Positions 24,989 through 34,584 are shown, counted from the first letter of the stretch. The stretch: 64,000 nucleotides of DNA from Mesostigma viride (GCA_009746045.1 RPFO01001075.1:52501-116500); one strand, 5' to 3'. Program-made: numbers and translations. Notes: generated by a model from the sequence alone, not told the origin.

Positions 24989-26425
24989 TTGGCAGTCGCC
25001 TTGCAAGCATTACACAGGTCACATAAGCAACAAGCTGCTGTGGCCGCAGGGTTGGCAAAAGTCTCAGCTGTGTGCACTAGTCAGGACCCCTGGACCCTGG
25101 CAATAGACACTCAGGCACAGGTCAGTGTGATCAGTGCACAAGCCATCCCTGGTCTTGAGATTGCACCTTCATTTTGGGCACGGGTGCAGGATTTCTCAGG
25201 CCAAAGCTCACTGGATGTAGTGGGACAAGTGATGCTCCCTATACTTGGTATTCAGACACCCTTCCAGGTGGTGGAGGGGTACTCTGGTAACACCTTGTTG
25301 GGGGAACCTTTTGTATCCTATCCTGGGGTGCTTATCTCAGCTAATGAGCTCAGTGTCACAGGGGTGGGTGCAGTTCCTCTGGACCACTTTAAAATCCCTC
25401 TCTCCAGTATTGTCCCTGGTATGGATGCTGTCATCAAGGCAGTCAACACTCAGTATGCACCAGGGGAGATCCCTGATCTGGACAAGTTAGTGCACAGCCA
25501 GTTCCTCCATCCCTCAGCCTTTGGGCTGGGTAAGTGGGACATAGCCATGCACTCACCCCACCAAATCTCCCACGTCATACAAGAATGCAAAACACAAAAA
25601 GGGTTTACCAAGTGGCTGATGGCCATTGTCCACCAAGCCAGGCAGGAATGGGTCCTGCCCAACCCCAAAAACCCTCAATACAAACCGCCTGTCACCCCTT
25701 CATGGGACGTGCCAGAGGGAGCCAAAAAGCTCAGATTAAAATTTGTTCTCAAACAAAAACCACAAAAAGTGGGCTCCCCAATCTTCCATGCCAGACCATG
25801 TGTCACAGAATTAAAGGGGACATCCACACTGCCAAAAGGGGAAACATACACACCTGGGCTGCAACAAACCTCACTCAGGATCATGCTCTCCCTATTCCTC
25901 CACAACCTCAATGCAGGCCAAGACTATGTCTGCAAAGCCACTGATATTAAAAGGGCCTTCCTCAGGGGGGACCCAGAAAAGGCTGAATCTGTGTGGAAAG
26001 GGAAGGTGTACGTGGTAGACACCCCAGCTGTGTGGAAACCTTATATTGATGAGCCCCACCTTATCATCAACATTGGGGTGGAAGGGCTTGTCAGTGCCCC
26101 AAAAATTTTCAGAGACTCAGCAGAGGAAGTATTCAAAAAGCTCAAGGCCACGTATGATGACCTGGACCCATGCTTTTTTGTTGTACCCACCCCCTCTGGA
26201 CTGCTGTTCTTTGTGTGGCATGGAGATGACCAACTCATTTGTGGGCCTAGAGCTGAGGTGGAAACCTTTATTCAGCAGGTCCAGGAATCATATGAGATTG
26301 GCAAACAGGTGGAATTGAGCACAACCCCCATCCAGTTCTGTGGCATCATGTTGCAGCTGCACAGGCAGCCAGATCAATGGGTCTGCTCTCTCTCTCCTCC
26401 TGCAGAATATATCAAGATTGTCTAG
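24989..26425 (+). CDS. Copia-A protease-like domain and reverse transcriptase
   Basis: The N-terminal part looks like a retropepsin. AIDTQAQVSVIS takes the place of the DTGA/DSGA active site, and a hydrophobic strand and VEGYSGNTLLGEPF correspond to the ILGxD/E flap-side motif. The reverse transcriptase follows: motif A KATDIKRAF, a central VSAPKIFR segment, and the catalytic box WHGDDQLI where most copia elements have YVDD. The 478-codon frame ends at 26423-26425 inside the thumb/connection region; protein continues in other frames to the RNase H at 26580, so at least two frame breaks separate them. The open frame extends slightly upstream (SEVKLAVALQALHRS), so fusion to the integrase by one frame change is likely. 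Confidence 0.82.
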   Translation: MAVALQALHRSHKQQAAVAAGLAKVSAVCTSQDPWTLAIDTQAQVSVISAQAIPGLEIAPSFWARVQDFSGQSSLDVVGQVMLPILGIQTPFQVVEGYSGNTLLGEPFVSYPGVLISANELSVTGVGAVPLDHFKIPLSSIVPGMDAVIKAVNTQYAPGEIPDLDKLVHSQFLHPSAFGLGKWDIAMHSPHQISHVIQECKTQKGFTKWLMAIVHQARQEWVLPNPKNPQYKPPVTPSWDVPEGAKKLRLKFVLKQKPQKVGSPIFHARPCVTELKGTSTLPKGETYTPGLQQTSLRIMLSLFLHNLNAGQDYVCKATDIKRAFLRGDPEKAESVWKGKVYVVDTPAVWKPYIDEPHLIINIGVEGLVSAPKIFRDSAEEVFKKLKATYDDLDPCFFVVPTPSGLLFFVWHGDDQLICGPRAEVETFIQQVQESYEIGKQVELSTTPIQFCGIMLQLHRQPDQWVCSLSPPAEYIKIV

Positions 26426-26579
26426 ATCTGCTGCATCACACCTGCCTCCCCTTACACATGTGTGCCACTGTTCAGGGCAAACTGGGGTGGTGGTCAGCCA
26501 TCTGTGGGGCTCCCTTAGCTGTCATCAGCAGGGTCACCCATGATGTTCTAGTCAAATCAAATGCAGTCACATCAGGAAG

Positions 26580-27149
26580 TTGATCCATGACTGTCCCCCC
26601 CTCATCCTCCATGGCCTGAATCTGATGGAAGACATCCACATCCAATGTGTCATGGACAGCTCCATGGAGAGCAGAACAATCAATCAGATGGGGGCACGGG
26701 AATCAGGGCTGTTTTTTCTCACCAACAGGTCAGATTACATGTCCCTCACTTCCTGGTACAGCAGGCTACACCGCAGAAAACCTGGCAGCAGCAACTCAGC
26801 TGAATGTCGTGCTGTGGTGTCTGCTGCATTGCATGCTCGTTCCCTGCAGCACATGCTCACCTGGCTACAAACCCAGGCAGGCAGCACATGCAATGTCATC
26901 TCACATCTCTATACTGACAGCCAATCTGTGATCAGTTTTCTAACCAAGAAATCTGTTTCTGCTGCTGTCCACACTGACTTGGATTGGGTGATCCTCAAAC
27001 AGGAGGCCACCTATTTTTCCAGCTGGACTCATGTGGATGATGAGGACAACCCAGCAGACGCTCTCACGAAGCTGCGGGATGCTGCTGGCCAACAGTACCA
27101 GCTCCTCTTTCAGAACATGAACCCCTATGATATCAGAGTCAGTGTTTGA
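26580..27149 (+). CDS. Copia-A RNase H (C-terminal part of pol)
   Basis: Degrades RNA in RNA:DNA hybrids during reverse transcription. Copia RNase H landmarks are visible: MDSSMESR (first Asp), SWYSRLHRRKPGSSNSAECRA (Glu), LYTDSQSVI (Asp) and the closing HVDDEDNPADALTKL. It is out of frame with the reverse transcriptase. The intervening residues (LHHTCLPLHMCATVQGKLGW and onward) can be read near 26430-26575 in another frame. The stop is at 27147-27149. Confidence 0.85.
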   Translation: MIHDCPPLILHGLNLMEDIHIQCVMDSSMESRTINQMGARESGLFFLTNRSDYMSLTSWYSRLHRRKPGSSNSAECRAVVSAALHARSLQHMLTWLQTQAGSTCNVISHLYTDSQSVISFLTKKSVSAAVHTDLDWVILKQEATYFSSWTHVDDEDNPADALTKLRDAAGQQYQLLFQNMNPYDIRVSV

Positions 27150-27523
27150 ATAAATGACTGGCCATAGCACAGTACACAACCACCACACCCCCTTACCACA
27201 GCGATAGCTGCTGGGCGCCATAAAATTCAACACATTCGTTGTGGGGTGTGAGTGCTGGCTAGGTCAGATTTGTATCCATTTGCAGCTTGAGGACACAAGC
27301 TTTGTATCCATTTACTTAATGTGTGCTTCAGTAACTGGCCAAACCAGCCAGCTGTGTACACCTTATTTAATGTGCAATATAACACCTGGCCAGAACAGCC
27401 AGCTGTAACCAACCTGGCTCAACCAGCCATGTCTCTTTTGTACCCCTAATCAACTTAAAAACAATAACAATAATGTTGGGGGTGCAGACCTGCATTAAGA
27501 AATAAATAATAAAACAATACTGG
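27150..27523 (+). other. Copia-A 3' untranslated region
   Basis: Non-coding, with two imperfect copies of CTGGCCA(A/G)AACAGCCAGCTGT and a third partial one at about 27330-27430. A TGTTGGGGGTGCAGACC at 27475 looks like an LTR start but has no counterpart in front of the 5' LTR. I see no strong purine tract directly before the 3' LTR. Confidence 0.55.
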
Positions 27524-27996
27524 AGTTAGTCTCCATGCTTTGCTGTAGACTAAGTCTCAAAGGCATTGTGAATACAACGTATGAATAAGCCTTGTAAACC
27601 TACGTTGGTATGTGAATATAAATACCACGTGGGCTATGCAGATAGGAATGCTAGTCGAGTCGCATACGTTTCCCTAGATAGGTACTTTGGGTACTGAGGT
27701 ACGTGACAGATGTCAGTACCCAGTATACGTAGTGTCCTGTCATTGGACGGTACTAGAGTATCCTAGATAGGGACCGTACTGCAGCGTGCATTGATCTGTG
27801 ATCGCACGATGCAGTGACTAGACTGCTACCTGTCATCGTGTGGCCTCGGGCCAACGGTCTGCACCCAACGGTCACTGGCGGCGCAGCCGGTGAGAGGAAC
27901 GTTGATAAAGGGTAAACCTATTTTCTAATGAACCAAGCAATTCATTGCTCACAGCCTTCAGTGTTCTCAAGCAATATATCCCACCGCAATCTAACT
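27524..27996 (+). repeat. Copia-A 3' LTR
   Basis: 473 bp, AGTTAG..CTAACT, followed by the target duplication TTAGC at 27997-28001. One mismatch to the 5' LTR by eye, indicating a recent insertion. Confidence 0.93.
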
Positions 27997-28001
27997 TTAG
28001 C

Positions 28002-28758
28002 TCATCGTCTTCGACATTCGAGCATTTGGTTTGCATTTCTCTCGCCCTATGTTGCTAATTTTGCCATGGCTGGACTCTCGCAAGTACAGTGGCCCGCGCA
28101 CCTTGCACCTACAAACCTAACTAAGTTCAAGCCAACTTTTATTTCCTAGCCCTAGGCACAAGGCAAACATTTTTCCCGCGGGCGGGGAAGTAACGCAATT
28201 TGTAGCAAAATGCGCGAAAAACTACCTCATTCTCCGTGGGACCACCCTGTACTTAACAACACGGATTCTTGTCGGCTGCAGCACAGCTACTCATGATGCG
28301 TCATGCTGACCAGCAGGCGTCCAAATTAGAGTTTCGGATGGATAATTGACATGCACAAGCATAGAGTGTGTGTGACTCATGTTGCACAACACGGTAAACG
28401 TTGGGATATGGGCCAGGAAGGGATGGCGACTGGGGGTACTGTTCGTTTGTAGATGTGATGCAGGAATATTTACAAGCTGTGTGGCATGCACCCGTCCATC
28501 CAGCTCATGGCCTGCAAGCTTTAATTTCATAGCACAACCTCTCCTATGTATTGCATCTCCCAGCAGCTGCATAGTCCGCCTGGCAGTCCATGTCACAGCC
28601 TGCTGCGTGCAGGTATCCTGGATGGCCGTCTTACGCCAACAACTCAAGCAGCTGCGTCTGATCCAAAATCTGATGCAAATCACATTTCTTTGAATCTAAT
28701 GCAACTACTATATGTAATGCTCTTCCCTGTTCCCTCCACAAACTGCCTGTGGCCGCAG
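28002..28758. other. distal part of the alpha-carbonic anhydrase intron
   Basis: No gene recognised. It holds AT-rich and GC-rich patches and ends in a CTGTGGCCGCAG acceptor at 28747-28758. Confidence 0.5.
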
Positions 28759-28978
28759 GGCGTCATGTTCCACTACTCGTCCACCGTCGACAACTTGTTC
28801 CTGCAGCCGCTGCTGGACCTGGCCTTCACGCTGGCCAACCGGACTGACTGCTCCCCCCAGGTGGCCACGTGCTCCATGCCGCTGGAGGCCACGCCCTCCC
28901 TGTACCACCCCGACTTTGCCCGCATGGTCGCGGAAAACGGCAGCTACTACGCCTACGACGGCAGCCTGACCACCCCCC

Positions 28979-30085
28979 TTGCTCTGATGCGGGTGTTGAT
29001 GTCGTCGGCCGTGGAGGGAAGCCAGCTGCCAAGGAGCTTGAAGCGAGTCGCCGGGGGGACGGGGCTGCCGTCCAGCAAGAGGAGGGTGGGTGGCTGGGTG
29101 CATGGGGCTATCCCATGCAGCAGCTAGGGAAGCCGATGGCCATGACCTCCGTTTTAATTCTTGCTGATCATAAGCCCCACCGCCCGCGCTTCCAGTGCCT
29201 AAGCTGTCTAGCCAGAGTTGGGCTGACTCCGGAGTTTCCACGACCGTCGTGTCATCAGCGTAGATCAGATCGCTCAGTCGGTAGGGTGCCGGGTCAACCC
29301 CGCCGTAGCTGGCGTACTCCGTGACCTCGATCCCCGGCGGCCGGCGCCCCTCCACCCGGGTGAAGCGCTACTAAGCGGGCTTGTGCAGGCCATGCACATA
29401 TTAATATAGTCCACCATAATGATGAATAGATATGGGGAGAGCATACAGCCCAGCCACACCCCGGTGGGCCGCAGGGGGAACGCCGGAGTGACGCCGTCGG
29501 CGGCCGGTACGGACCTGGGCTTGGGACCCTTCATAGAAAGTTCTGGCGGATGATCGATCTCAACGATGTACGATGGGACACGGAACAGGTGAAGGACCAC
29601 CCACCGGGCGTCCCATATAACCGTATCGAATGCCTTGTCTCCTCGGTATCGAATGCCTTGGTGTAATCCACGAAGATCAATAGCGATGCATGGCAAGAGG
29701 CCGGGGGCCAGGCGGCCCACTAGTTCCTCGATCAGGCGGCGCGCGGTAATAATGGTGACCATAACACAATTGCGACCAACACGGAAGCCGATCTTGGACT
29801 CACCTAGGTGGGGATCGAGGCTGGCGCGCATGCGGTTCAGCATGCAGGAGACGCATGAAGACTTTCAGCACGCAGCTTTGGAGGCATACGCCGCGGTAGT
29901 TGCCGGTATCCGCGGCGGACCCCTTGCCCTTGTAGAGCATGACCCGGACAGCTGTCTTCCAATACGTCGGCGGGGGGAGGCCATCTCGTAGAATCCGGTT
30001 GCAAACACCCCGGAGGAAAGGCTCAAGCTCAGGCATAGATCTCCATGTACATGTAAGCCTCCTACAGGCTCTATACCAGCTGATT
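28979..30085 (-). mobile_element. LINE fragment interrupting the alpha-carbonic anhydrase exon
   Basis: Reading the minus strand from about 30040 down: GNYRGVCLQSCVLKVF, then RMRASLDPHLGESKIGFRVGR, AIDLRG (motif A region), KAFDTVIWDARW, GCMLSPYLFIIMVDY (motif B) and YADDTTVVETPES (motif C). Sequence matching the LGSWLP..DD segment of the copy at 49681-51192 ends at about 28979. It is out of frame in places; for example, a 16-bp direct duplication of GGTATCGAATGCCTTG lies near 29620-29660. The 3' third of the element is missing at the junction with the carbonic anhydrase exon. That is unusual, because LINEs normally lose their 5' end, and it points to a later deletion or rearrangement. Confidence 0.85.
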
Positions 30086-31064
30086 CACGAGTTTCATTTA
30101 GCCATGTACATTAAAATTAAATGTACATGTGTGCCTACTATGATCGATGTGCCACACTCCAGATGATGCCTAGCTTTATCTAGTTATGCTGTGTCCATGC
30201 AGAGAGCTGCTCTCTGCTAGCTGAGATGCCACGCTCTAGCTCTTGTATCGGCTATGCTGATCTTCCCCACCTATCTATGACGGGCTCCCCTTAGCTCGGG
30301 TGTTGCCCGAGACTCTGGGGGGTGCAGGTGCCCTGGTGCACCTACTAGAGCAAGTGTTGTTTACATTCCCACCCTTGCAGGAAGTAGCTTAGAATGTATT
30401 ATAGGCCATATGCCCCATCTCAAGGGCTATGTGCTACATATACTCCCTACGGAGTTATGTTCATAATGAATTAATCCCAACTCCCTTGGGAGTATTCTGA
30501 TTCCCTTGGGAGTATATATACGTAACACATGGCCCTGAGCACATCAATAGCATATCAATCATAGCAAAAGCATATATCAAAGCCATGAGGTAGCCATGGC
30601 TGCCGGCGGAGCTCATAACTTTCACACTTGCTTCCAAGGGCACCAAACTAATGCGGCCGTGAGTATCACAACCGCTTCGTCTAATTAGTTATTTCTAAGA
30701 CGCACATGCTGATATATTTTCCCGAAGCTCTTACGCGATATATCATGACGAGAAAACGCTTGGCTCTACGCAACGTGGCCTGGCGGCTGCGCTAAGCCCT
30801 GAAAATACGTCTGCAGCTCCGGTTGCAGCAATTCGCCCTCGATCAGGCTCGGAATTAAGGCAGCGGTGACACTAGTTGAGCACTGGTGGTCGCCCAGGTC
30901 CCTCCCCGGCTTGCCTTGCCCTCGATCGGCTTCGCCTGAGCGCCCAAGCGCAGTCGCCCTCCATGGCGACCCCAGCTGGTCCGAGCACGACTTTGACATC
31001 GACAGGTTATTTTCCACCTTTGACGTCAACCGGCCCTGCTATTTTCAAGTTGCTAATTATATTC
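30086..31064. other. intergenic, AT-rich with small hairpins
   Basis: No gene seen. It includes the hairpin CTCGGGTGTTGCCCGAG near 30296-30312, repeated CCCTTGGGAGTAT units near 30483-30515, and the first copy of a degenerate 150-bp direct repeat (30590-30745). Confidence 0.45.
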
Positions 31065-31513
31065 GAGGCGTTTTGATGAGTAGTGTAGTTAGGATTTTCT
31101 AGACTAGATAGCTTAGAGTTAGGTTAGTTCGATGACGCGGCTTCCTCCACTCCACCCATTAAATTAAAATTAAATTAAATTATAACATGCCTCCGTTGGA
31201 GATCATGTAGCACATAATAATCCTGGATGGATGGGTGGAGTGGAGGACCAGTCCACCCGCCACCCATCCATCAAGGAATATGCATGCTACATGATCTCCC
31301 AACGGATGAGGGAGATACATGATGATCTTCCTCCCCCGTCCATCAACACGAGCCACGAGCCACAAGGTAGCCATGGCTGACGGCGGAGCTCATAACTCTC
31401 ACGTTTGAGCACCGAATTTAGCCGTGAATATCACAATCGACGCGTCTTTTTACGACGCACATGCTGATATAATTTTCCGAGGCTATTACGCAGTATATTA
31501 TATACGATGAGCT
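30590..31513 (+). repeat. degenerate direct repeat pair (30590-30745 and 31362-31513)
   Basis: Both copies contain GGTAGCCATGGCTG.CGGCGG, AGCTCATAACT.TCAC, a GCCGTGA.TATCACAA segment, GACGCACATGCTGATAT and a TTTTCCCGA/TTTTCCGA block in the same order. I judge them about three-quarters identical. They flank the LINE 3' end fragment at 31065-31330. They could be worn LTRs of a lost element or a simple segmental duplication. Confidence 0.5.
31065..31330 (+). mobile_element. isolated LINE 3' end with TTAAA-type tail and foldback
   Basis: Bases 31065-31160 match, in opposite orientation, the last coding and 3' UTR bases of the LINE at 49681-51192 (GAGGCGTTTTGATGAGTAGT through GCGGCTTCCTCCAC). They run into a (TTAAA/TTAAAA)n tail at 31161-31183. 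The following CCTCCGTTGGAGATCATGTAGC is repeated inverted at about 31292-31313 (GCTACATGATCTCCCAACGG), forming a foldback. The 49.7-kb copy carries the same CATGCCTCCGT..ATCATGTAGC-like block next to its tail. Confidence 0.6.
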
Positions 31514-31736
31514 GTTACGTCGCGTAACAATTCGTTGTAGTTACGGACGTAAATTAGGTCTTTTGCCTCGGTTGTCCCTAGGTTTACGTGTAGCTCCTAC
31601 CGGGACACTATTGTCCTCGTAACAGTACTGTGGTACATTGGGTGCCTTTGGGCGCCGCGCCGCGTACTTTACTAGTGGTCCTTATCCTTTGGTAGAATGT
31701 AGTGGACCAGCGTGCATCTGTATCTGTGCCGGTGCA

Positions 31737-33510
31737 TCTGTAGGCAGAGTGAGATCATACGCCGTATAATACGGTATAATACGGTATAATACGTAATACG
31801 CTGGCTTTTAGCGTATGATTTTTCATACGTAATACGTTTTAGCGCATAATGACGTATAATACCGTATAATACCGTATAATGCCGTGTTTTCCGCGTTTTT
31901 TTTACGTTTTGCGCGGCTAGGATGCCAGAACGACAGGGCAACGATTTGAAGCCACAGATTTCGTATCTCTACTATAAGTACTGACCCGTCTGAACTTTCA
32001 CAATTCGACGCGATCTTATTTTGACATTGTGGTGCACAGTGCGCGCACCGTGCGGAGGTGGCCATGGCGACGTGCGTTCCGTTAAAATATGGCTAATCCG
32101 GCGGGCGACAGGCGAAAAAATTAAGCCGATGGTTAAAAGTGATGTTCTATTATGATGTTTCATAGCAAGATCTGCACTATTTGCAAATTCGCTGCCTTTG
32201 TTGGTACAGATTTGGACGGGGGTCTCATCCAACGTCAATTTGGCCGCGATGAATAATCTAGCATGTGTGCCTGCGACGGTAGAACTCGACATTCGTGGGT
32301 TAGTTTGATGCAGCAAGAGCCGTTTAGTAACGGACACCATGAAAATAACCTAAGCATCTTCGATCTGCGGCCATTTCCTGTCATTTCTAAAATGATCTCG
32401 TTCAGGCCTGCGCGATCCGCGGTTAATCCATCCATGGCTGGCTGGCTTTTCTTGCGCGCCTGGGTAGGAAATAATGCCGGCCGTGGTACGGTACGTTGAT
32501 TTGCCGCATGTCACCGCCCAGTCTGTTTGCGCTCTTAATGAACCTGGCATGAAACTTTTTGCGCCGTTTCTGGGTTTTTCTCGCTATTTTGTTCTCCACT
32601 TGTTGCAGTTGTGCTATCAGATTTTCCGCAGCTTTCAATGGTTTTCCTTACGCTGCGTATGCCATGCTTCCTAAAGCTACCCAGAATTGATCGGGCAGTT
32701 ATCTGGCTTTGCTACGCTTCCTGTATGGAGGTTTTCACACGGTAGACATTCTATATTGCGTAGTCAAGGACCCTAGCTGCCTGGGAGCGGCATCACCGTT
32801 GCAAGGAGCTGGCGAGCTCATAGACGCCTGTCATGCTCTTCAGCCTGCTGGAAAACAAGGTTGTTGTATGGAAGGTGAGAATATGTGAGTTACTTATCAC
32901 ATCCCCACCTGTTTAGCCTCCGTGGTTCCCCAACGGGGACACGAGATTAATTAATATTAATTAATTAATTCAGTTAATTAATTAATTAATGCACACCACG
33001 AGTCACACACCTGTAGTCACATGCAGCTCAGTATATTCACATAGCATCGCACCATGCAAACATACTACATGCATTAATTGTATACTACTGTAGTATTTGC
33101 GTGCATGCACAGCCACATATATATATTAAAATATATAATTACTTGCATCAAAGTGAAGGCACCCAAGTAAACATAACCAATATAAAGCCACATATATACA
33201 CATACACACAATTATGCATGCGCACGTTTACATTCTCAGTATTACATGCAATACATCGATCGTGTCCACAATATCCACCGTATAGAGTATAGCCGAGGGT
33301 AGGGCAACCTTGGATTATGTCCAAAACAGTGTTAAAAACATGTATGTGGATTGATGGTGGGTGTCTTAAAATGTGTAAAATCAGAGTATTCTGAGTGTGT
33401 CCGTACGAAAACGTATAATACCGTATTATACCGTATTATACCGTATTATACATTATACTCCACCGTGACCGTATAACGCGTATAACGTACGATCTCACTC
33501 TGTCTGTAGG
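31737..33510. mobile_element. hAT-like TIR DNA transposon, non-autonomous, 8-bp duplication
   Basis: The element is 31745-33502 (1,758 bp). TCTGTAGG occurs immediately outside both ends (31737-31744 and 33503-33510). The ends are inverted: CAGAGTGAGATCATACGCCG on the left against CAGAGTGAGATCGTACGTTA read from the right. Each is followed inward by reiterated GTATAATACG/TACGGTATAA motifs (31762-31880 and 33410-33475). An 8-bp duplication and a CAG-type terminus fit the hAT superfamily. I recognise no transposase; internal open frames are short. An AT-rich stretch of TTAATTAA units lies at 32946-32988. Confidence 0.75.
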
Positions 33511-33688
33511 CGAGGGCCATGTCGGCCCGAGCGTGTTGGACCGTTGGTGACCATTTATGCACGTTCTACCCCTCGTGTGTTCACTCGGCGTGTGTTAAAT
33601 GAATTAACACATATAGGCTTGGGTCATGGCAGTGTAGTTGTGTTTCCTTCCTCTATTCCTGGAGTAAACGGGTTGCCGTAAATGGCTT

Positions 33689-34301
33689 ATGGCGTATTAT
33701 AGCAACACTTACGTTAATGCATTGAGATCTGGATCGTCTCGTTCGTCTTTCGCTAGAGGTGGCTTGACTAGTTTAGGTAGCATCAGGCCAGGTAGAGGTA
33801 GAGGTAGTGGTAGATACCCGAGGCGTAACAATGGACTCGGAGGAATTTTAGGTAGAGAACCAGACGACGATCCCCTGCAACATACGTCATTGAATCAACC
33901 CTTCCGCGTCCGGGAAAATGAAGACGACACCTACTTGACAGGTAATGGGCGGGTCGCCTGCAAGCTGGGGGGGTAGTGCTGCCCGATTCGGGACACGCCC
34001 TGCCTAGAAGATAGACCTGCTTGAAGCGGAAAATCCTTTTATAGATAGCTCCTTTTCCTCGTTTTGTTTTCTTGAGACATGTGGCCTACTGTCGTAGATA
34101 GGTGATGGTTTTGGTTCTACGCTAGAGAGACGACTAGCGTCTCGTAGATTACACTTTTCTGCATTCTTGCCTGCGTTGTATTTAGACGACCCATCGCCAG
34201 ACGCAGAATTCTTGAAACCGGATACTTACGACCACCTGGCGCTGGAAACCTCGTCCCTGCGTGCGTCGTCAATCTGGTTCGGTTTCAGACACCCGAGATA
34301 A
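33689..34301 (+). CDS. hypothetical Gly/Arg-rich protein, two exons
   Basis: Not recognised. Exon 1 (33689-33941) encodes MAYYSNTYVNALRSG, an RG-rich stretch (RPGRGRGSGRYPRRNN) and DDPLQHTSLNQPFRVRENED. A GTAATG donor and a TATTTAG acceptor bring in exon 2 (34186-34301, DDPSPDAEFLKPDTYDHLAL), giving 122 residues ending at TAA. The splice joins the frames exactly. Exon 2 overlaps another open frame (SGSVSDTRDKSPKFSS), so the true 3' structure may differ. The RGRG segment suggests nucleic-acid contact. It lies in the same orientation as the viroplasmin-like ORF and the chromovirus gag, so it may be a 5' accessory gene of that element. Confidence 0.4.
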
Positions 34302-34362
34302 GTCGCCTAAGTTCTCCTCGTTCTCCTTATTTGACTACTCAAGACCTACCAGGTGCGTTAAC

Positions 34363-34584
34363 ATGAGCCAGCGACGTCCTTTTCCTGCTCCTTCTCATTC
34401 GACTAGTAATAATAGTTTAGCGAAGTATTACGTTGTTATTACCCCTCAATGGGCATCTATTTTCTTATCGTGGGCCGATGCTAGGAAGTTCGTTCAGTCA
34501 CGTGCTTATAACGTCTCCAAATATAAGAAGTTTATGTCCTTTGAAGAAGCTCAGACCTACCTAGTGAATGAGATTTGGGCATAG
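34363..34584 (+). CDS. viroplasmin / RNase H1 hybrid-binding-like domain protein
   Basis: From the ATG in ACATGAGCC, a short basic Ser/Pro-rich leader is followed by about 50 residues with the pattern of the caulimovirus-VI/RNase H1 N-terminal fold: KYYVVITPQWASIFLSW, then ADARKFVQSR, VSKYKKFMSFEEAQTYL. In RNase H1 this fold grips RNA:DNA hybrids. The usual Gly between the first two strands is absent. Downstream a 20-bp imperfect tandem duplication (GTGAATGAGATTTGGGCATA / GTGAATCAGATTTGGGTCTC) introduces a stop. A Pro/Ser-rich tail continues in another frame to 34768. It is located 0.3 kb upstream of the chromovirus gag, in the same direction. Confidence 0.55.
   Translation: MSQRRPFPAPSHSTSNNSLAKYYVVITPQWASIFLSWADARKFVQSRAYNVSKYKKFMSFEEAQTYLVNEIWA

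Larger units (their letters stand above)
20378..28001 (+). mobile_element. Copia-A: complete copia-like LTR retrotransposon with 5-bp duplication TTAGC
   Basis: The element proper is 20383-27996 (7,614 bp). It is flanked by TTAGC at 20378-20382 and 27997-28001 and bounded by two 473-bp LTRs that differ by one base by eye. LTR ends are AGTTAG..CTAACT, a 6-bp inverted repeat, instead of the usual TG..CA. The inside encodes gag, integrase, a protease-like domain, reverse transcriptase and RNase H, in that order, with several frame breaks. It sits in the sense orientation inside the alpha-carbonic anhydrase intron. Confidence 0.92.
18786..28978 (+). pseudogene. alpha-carbonic anhydrase, split by a copia element in its intron and truncated by a LINE
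   Basis: A secreted zinc enzyme interconverting CO2 and bicarbonate. Exon 1 (18786-19283, 166 codons) starts with a signal peptide whose hydrophobic core is AAFLAILLPIFITCA. It contains KQSPIDI, and zinc ligands His133 and His135 (QFHVHHPSEH) and His152 (MEAHFVH). The donor is GTGAGT. The 9.5-kb phase-0 intron contains a complete copia element (20383-27996). Exon 2 (from 28759 after CCGCAG) continues with GVMFHY and reaches YYAYDGSLTTP, where the family needs a following PC and about 50 more residues. Instead LINE sequence begins at about 28979 with no splice donor. I found no further carbonic anhydrase exons downstream of the LINE. As assembled the gene cannot make a complete enzyme. Confidence 0.8.

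Noticed and set aside
27475-27523. TGTTGGGGGTGCAGACC as the true start of the Copia-A 3' LTR (5' LTR truncated)
   Set aside because: The sequence is absent before the 5' LTR, and the exact TTAGC duplication with AGTTAG..CTAACT ends places the boundary at 27524.
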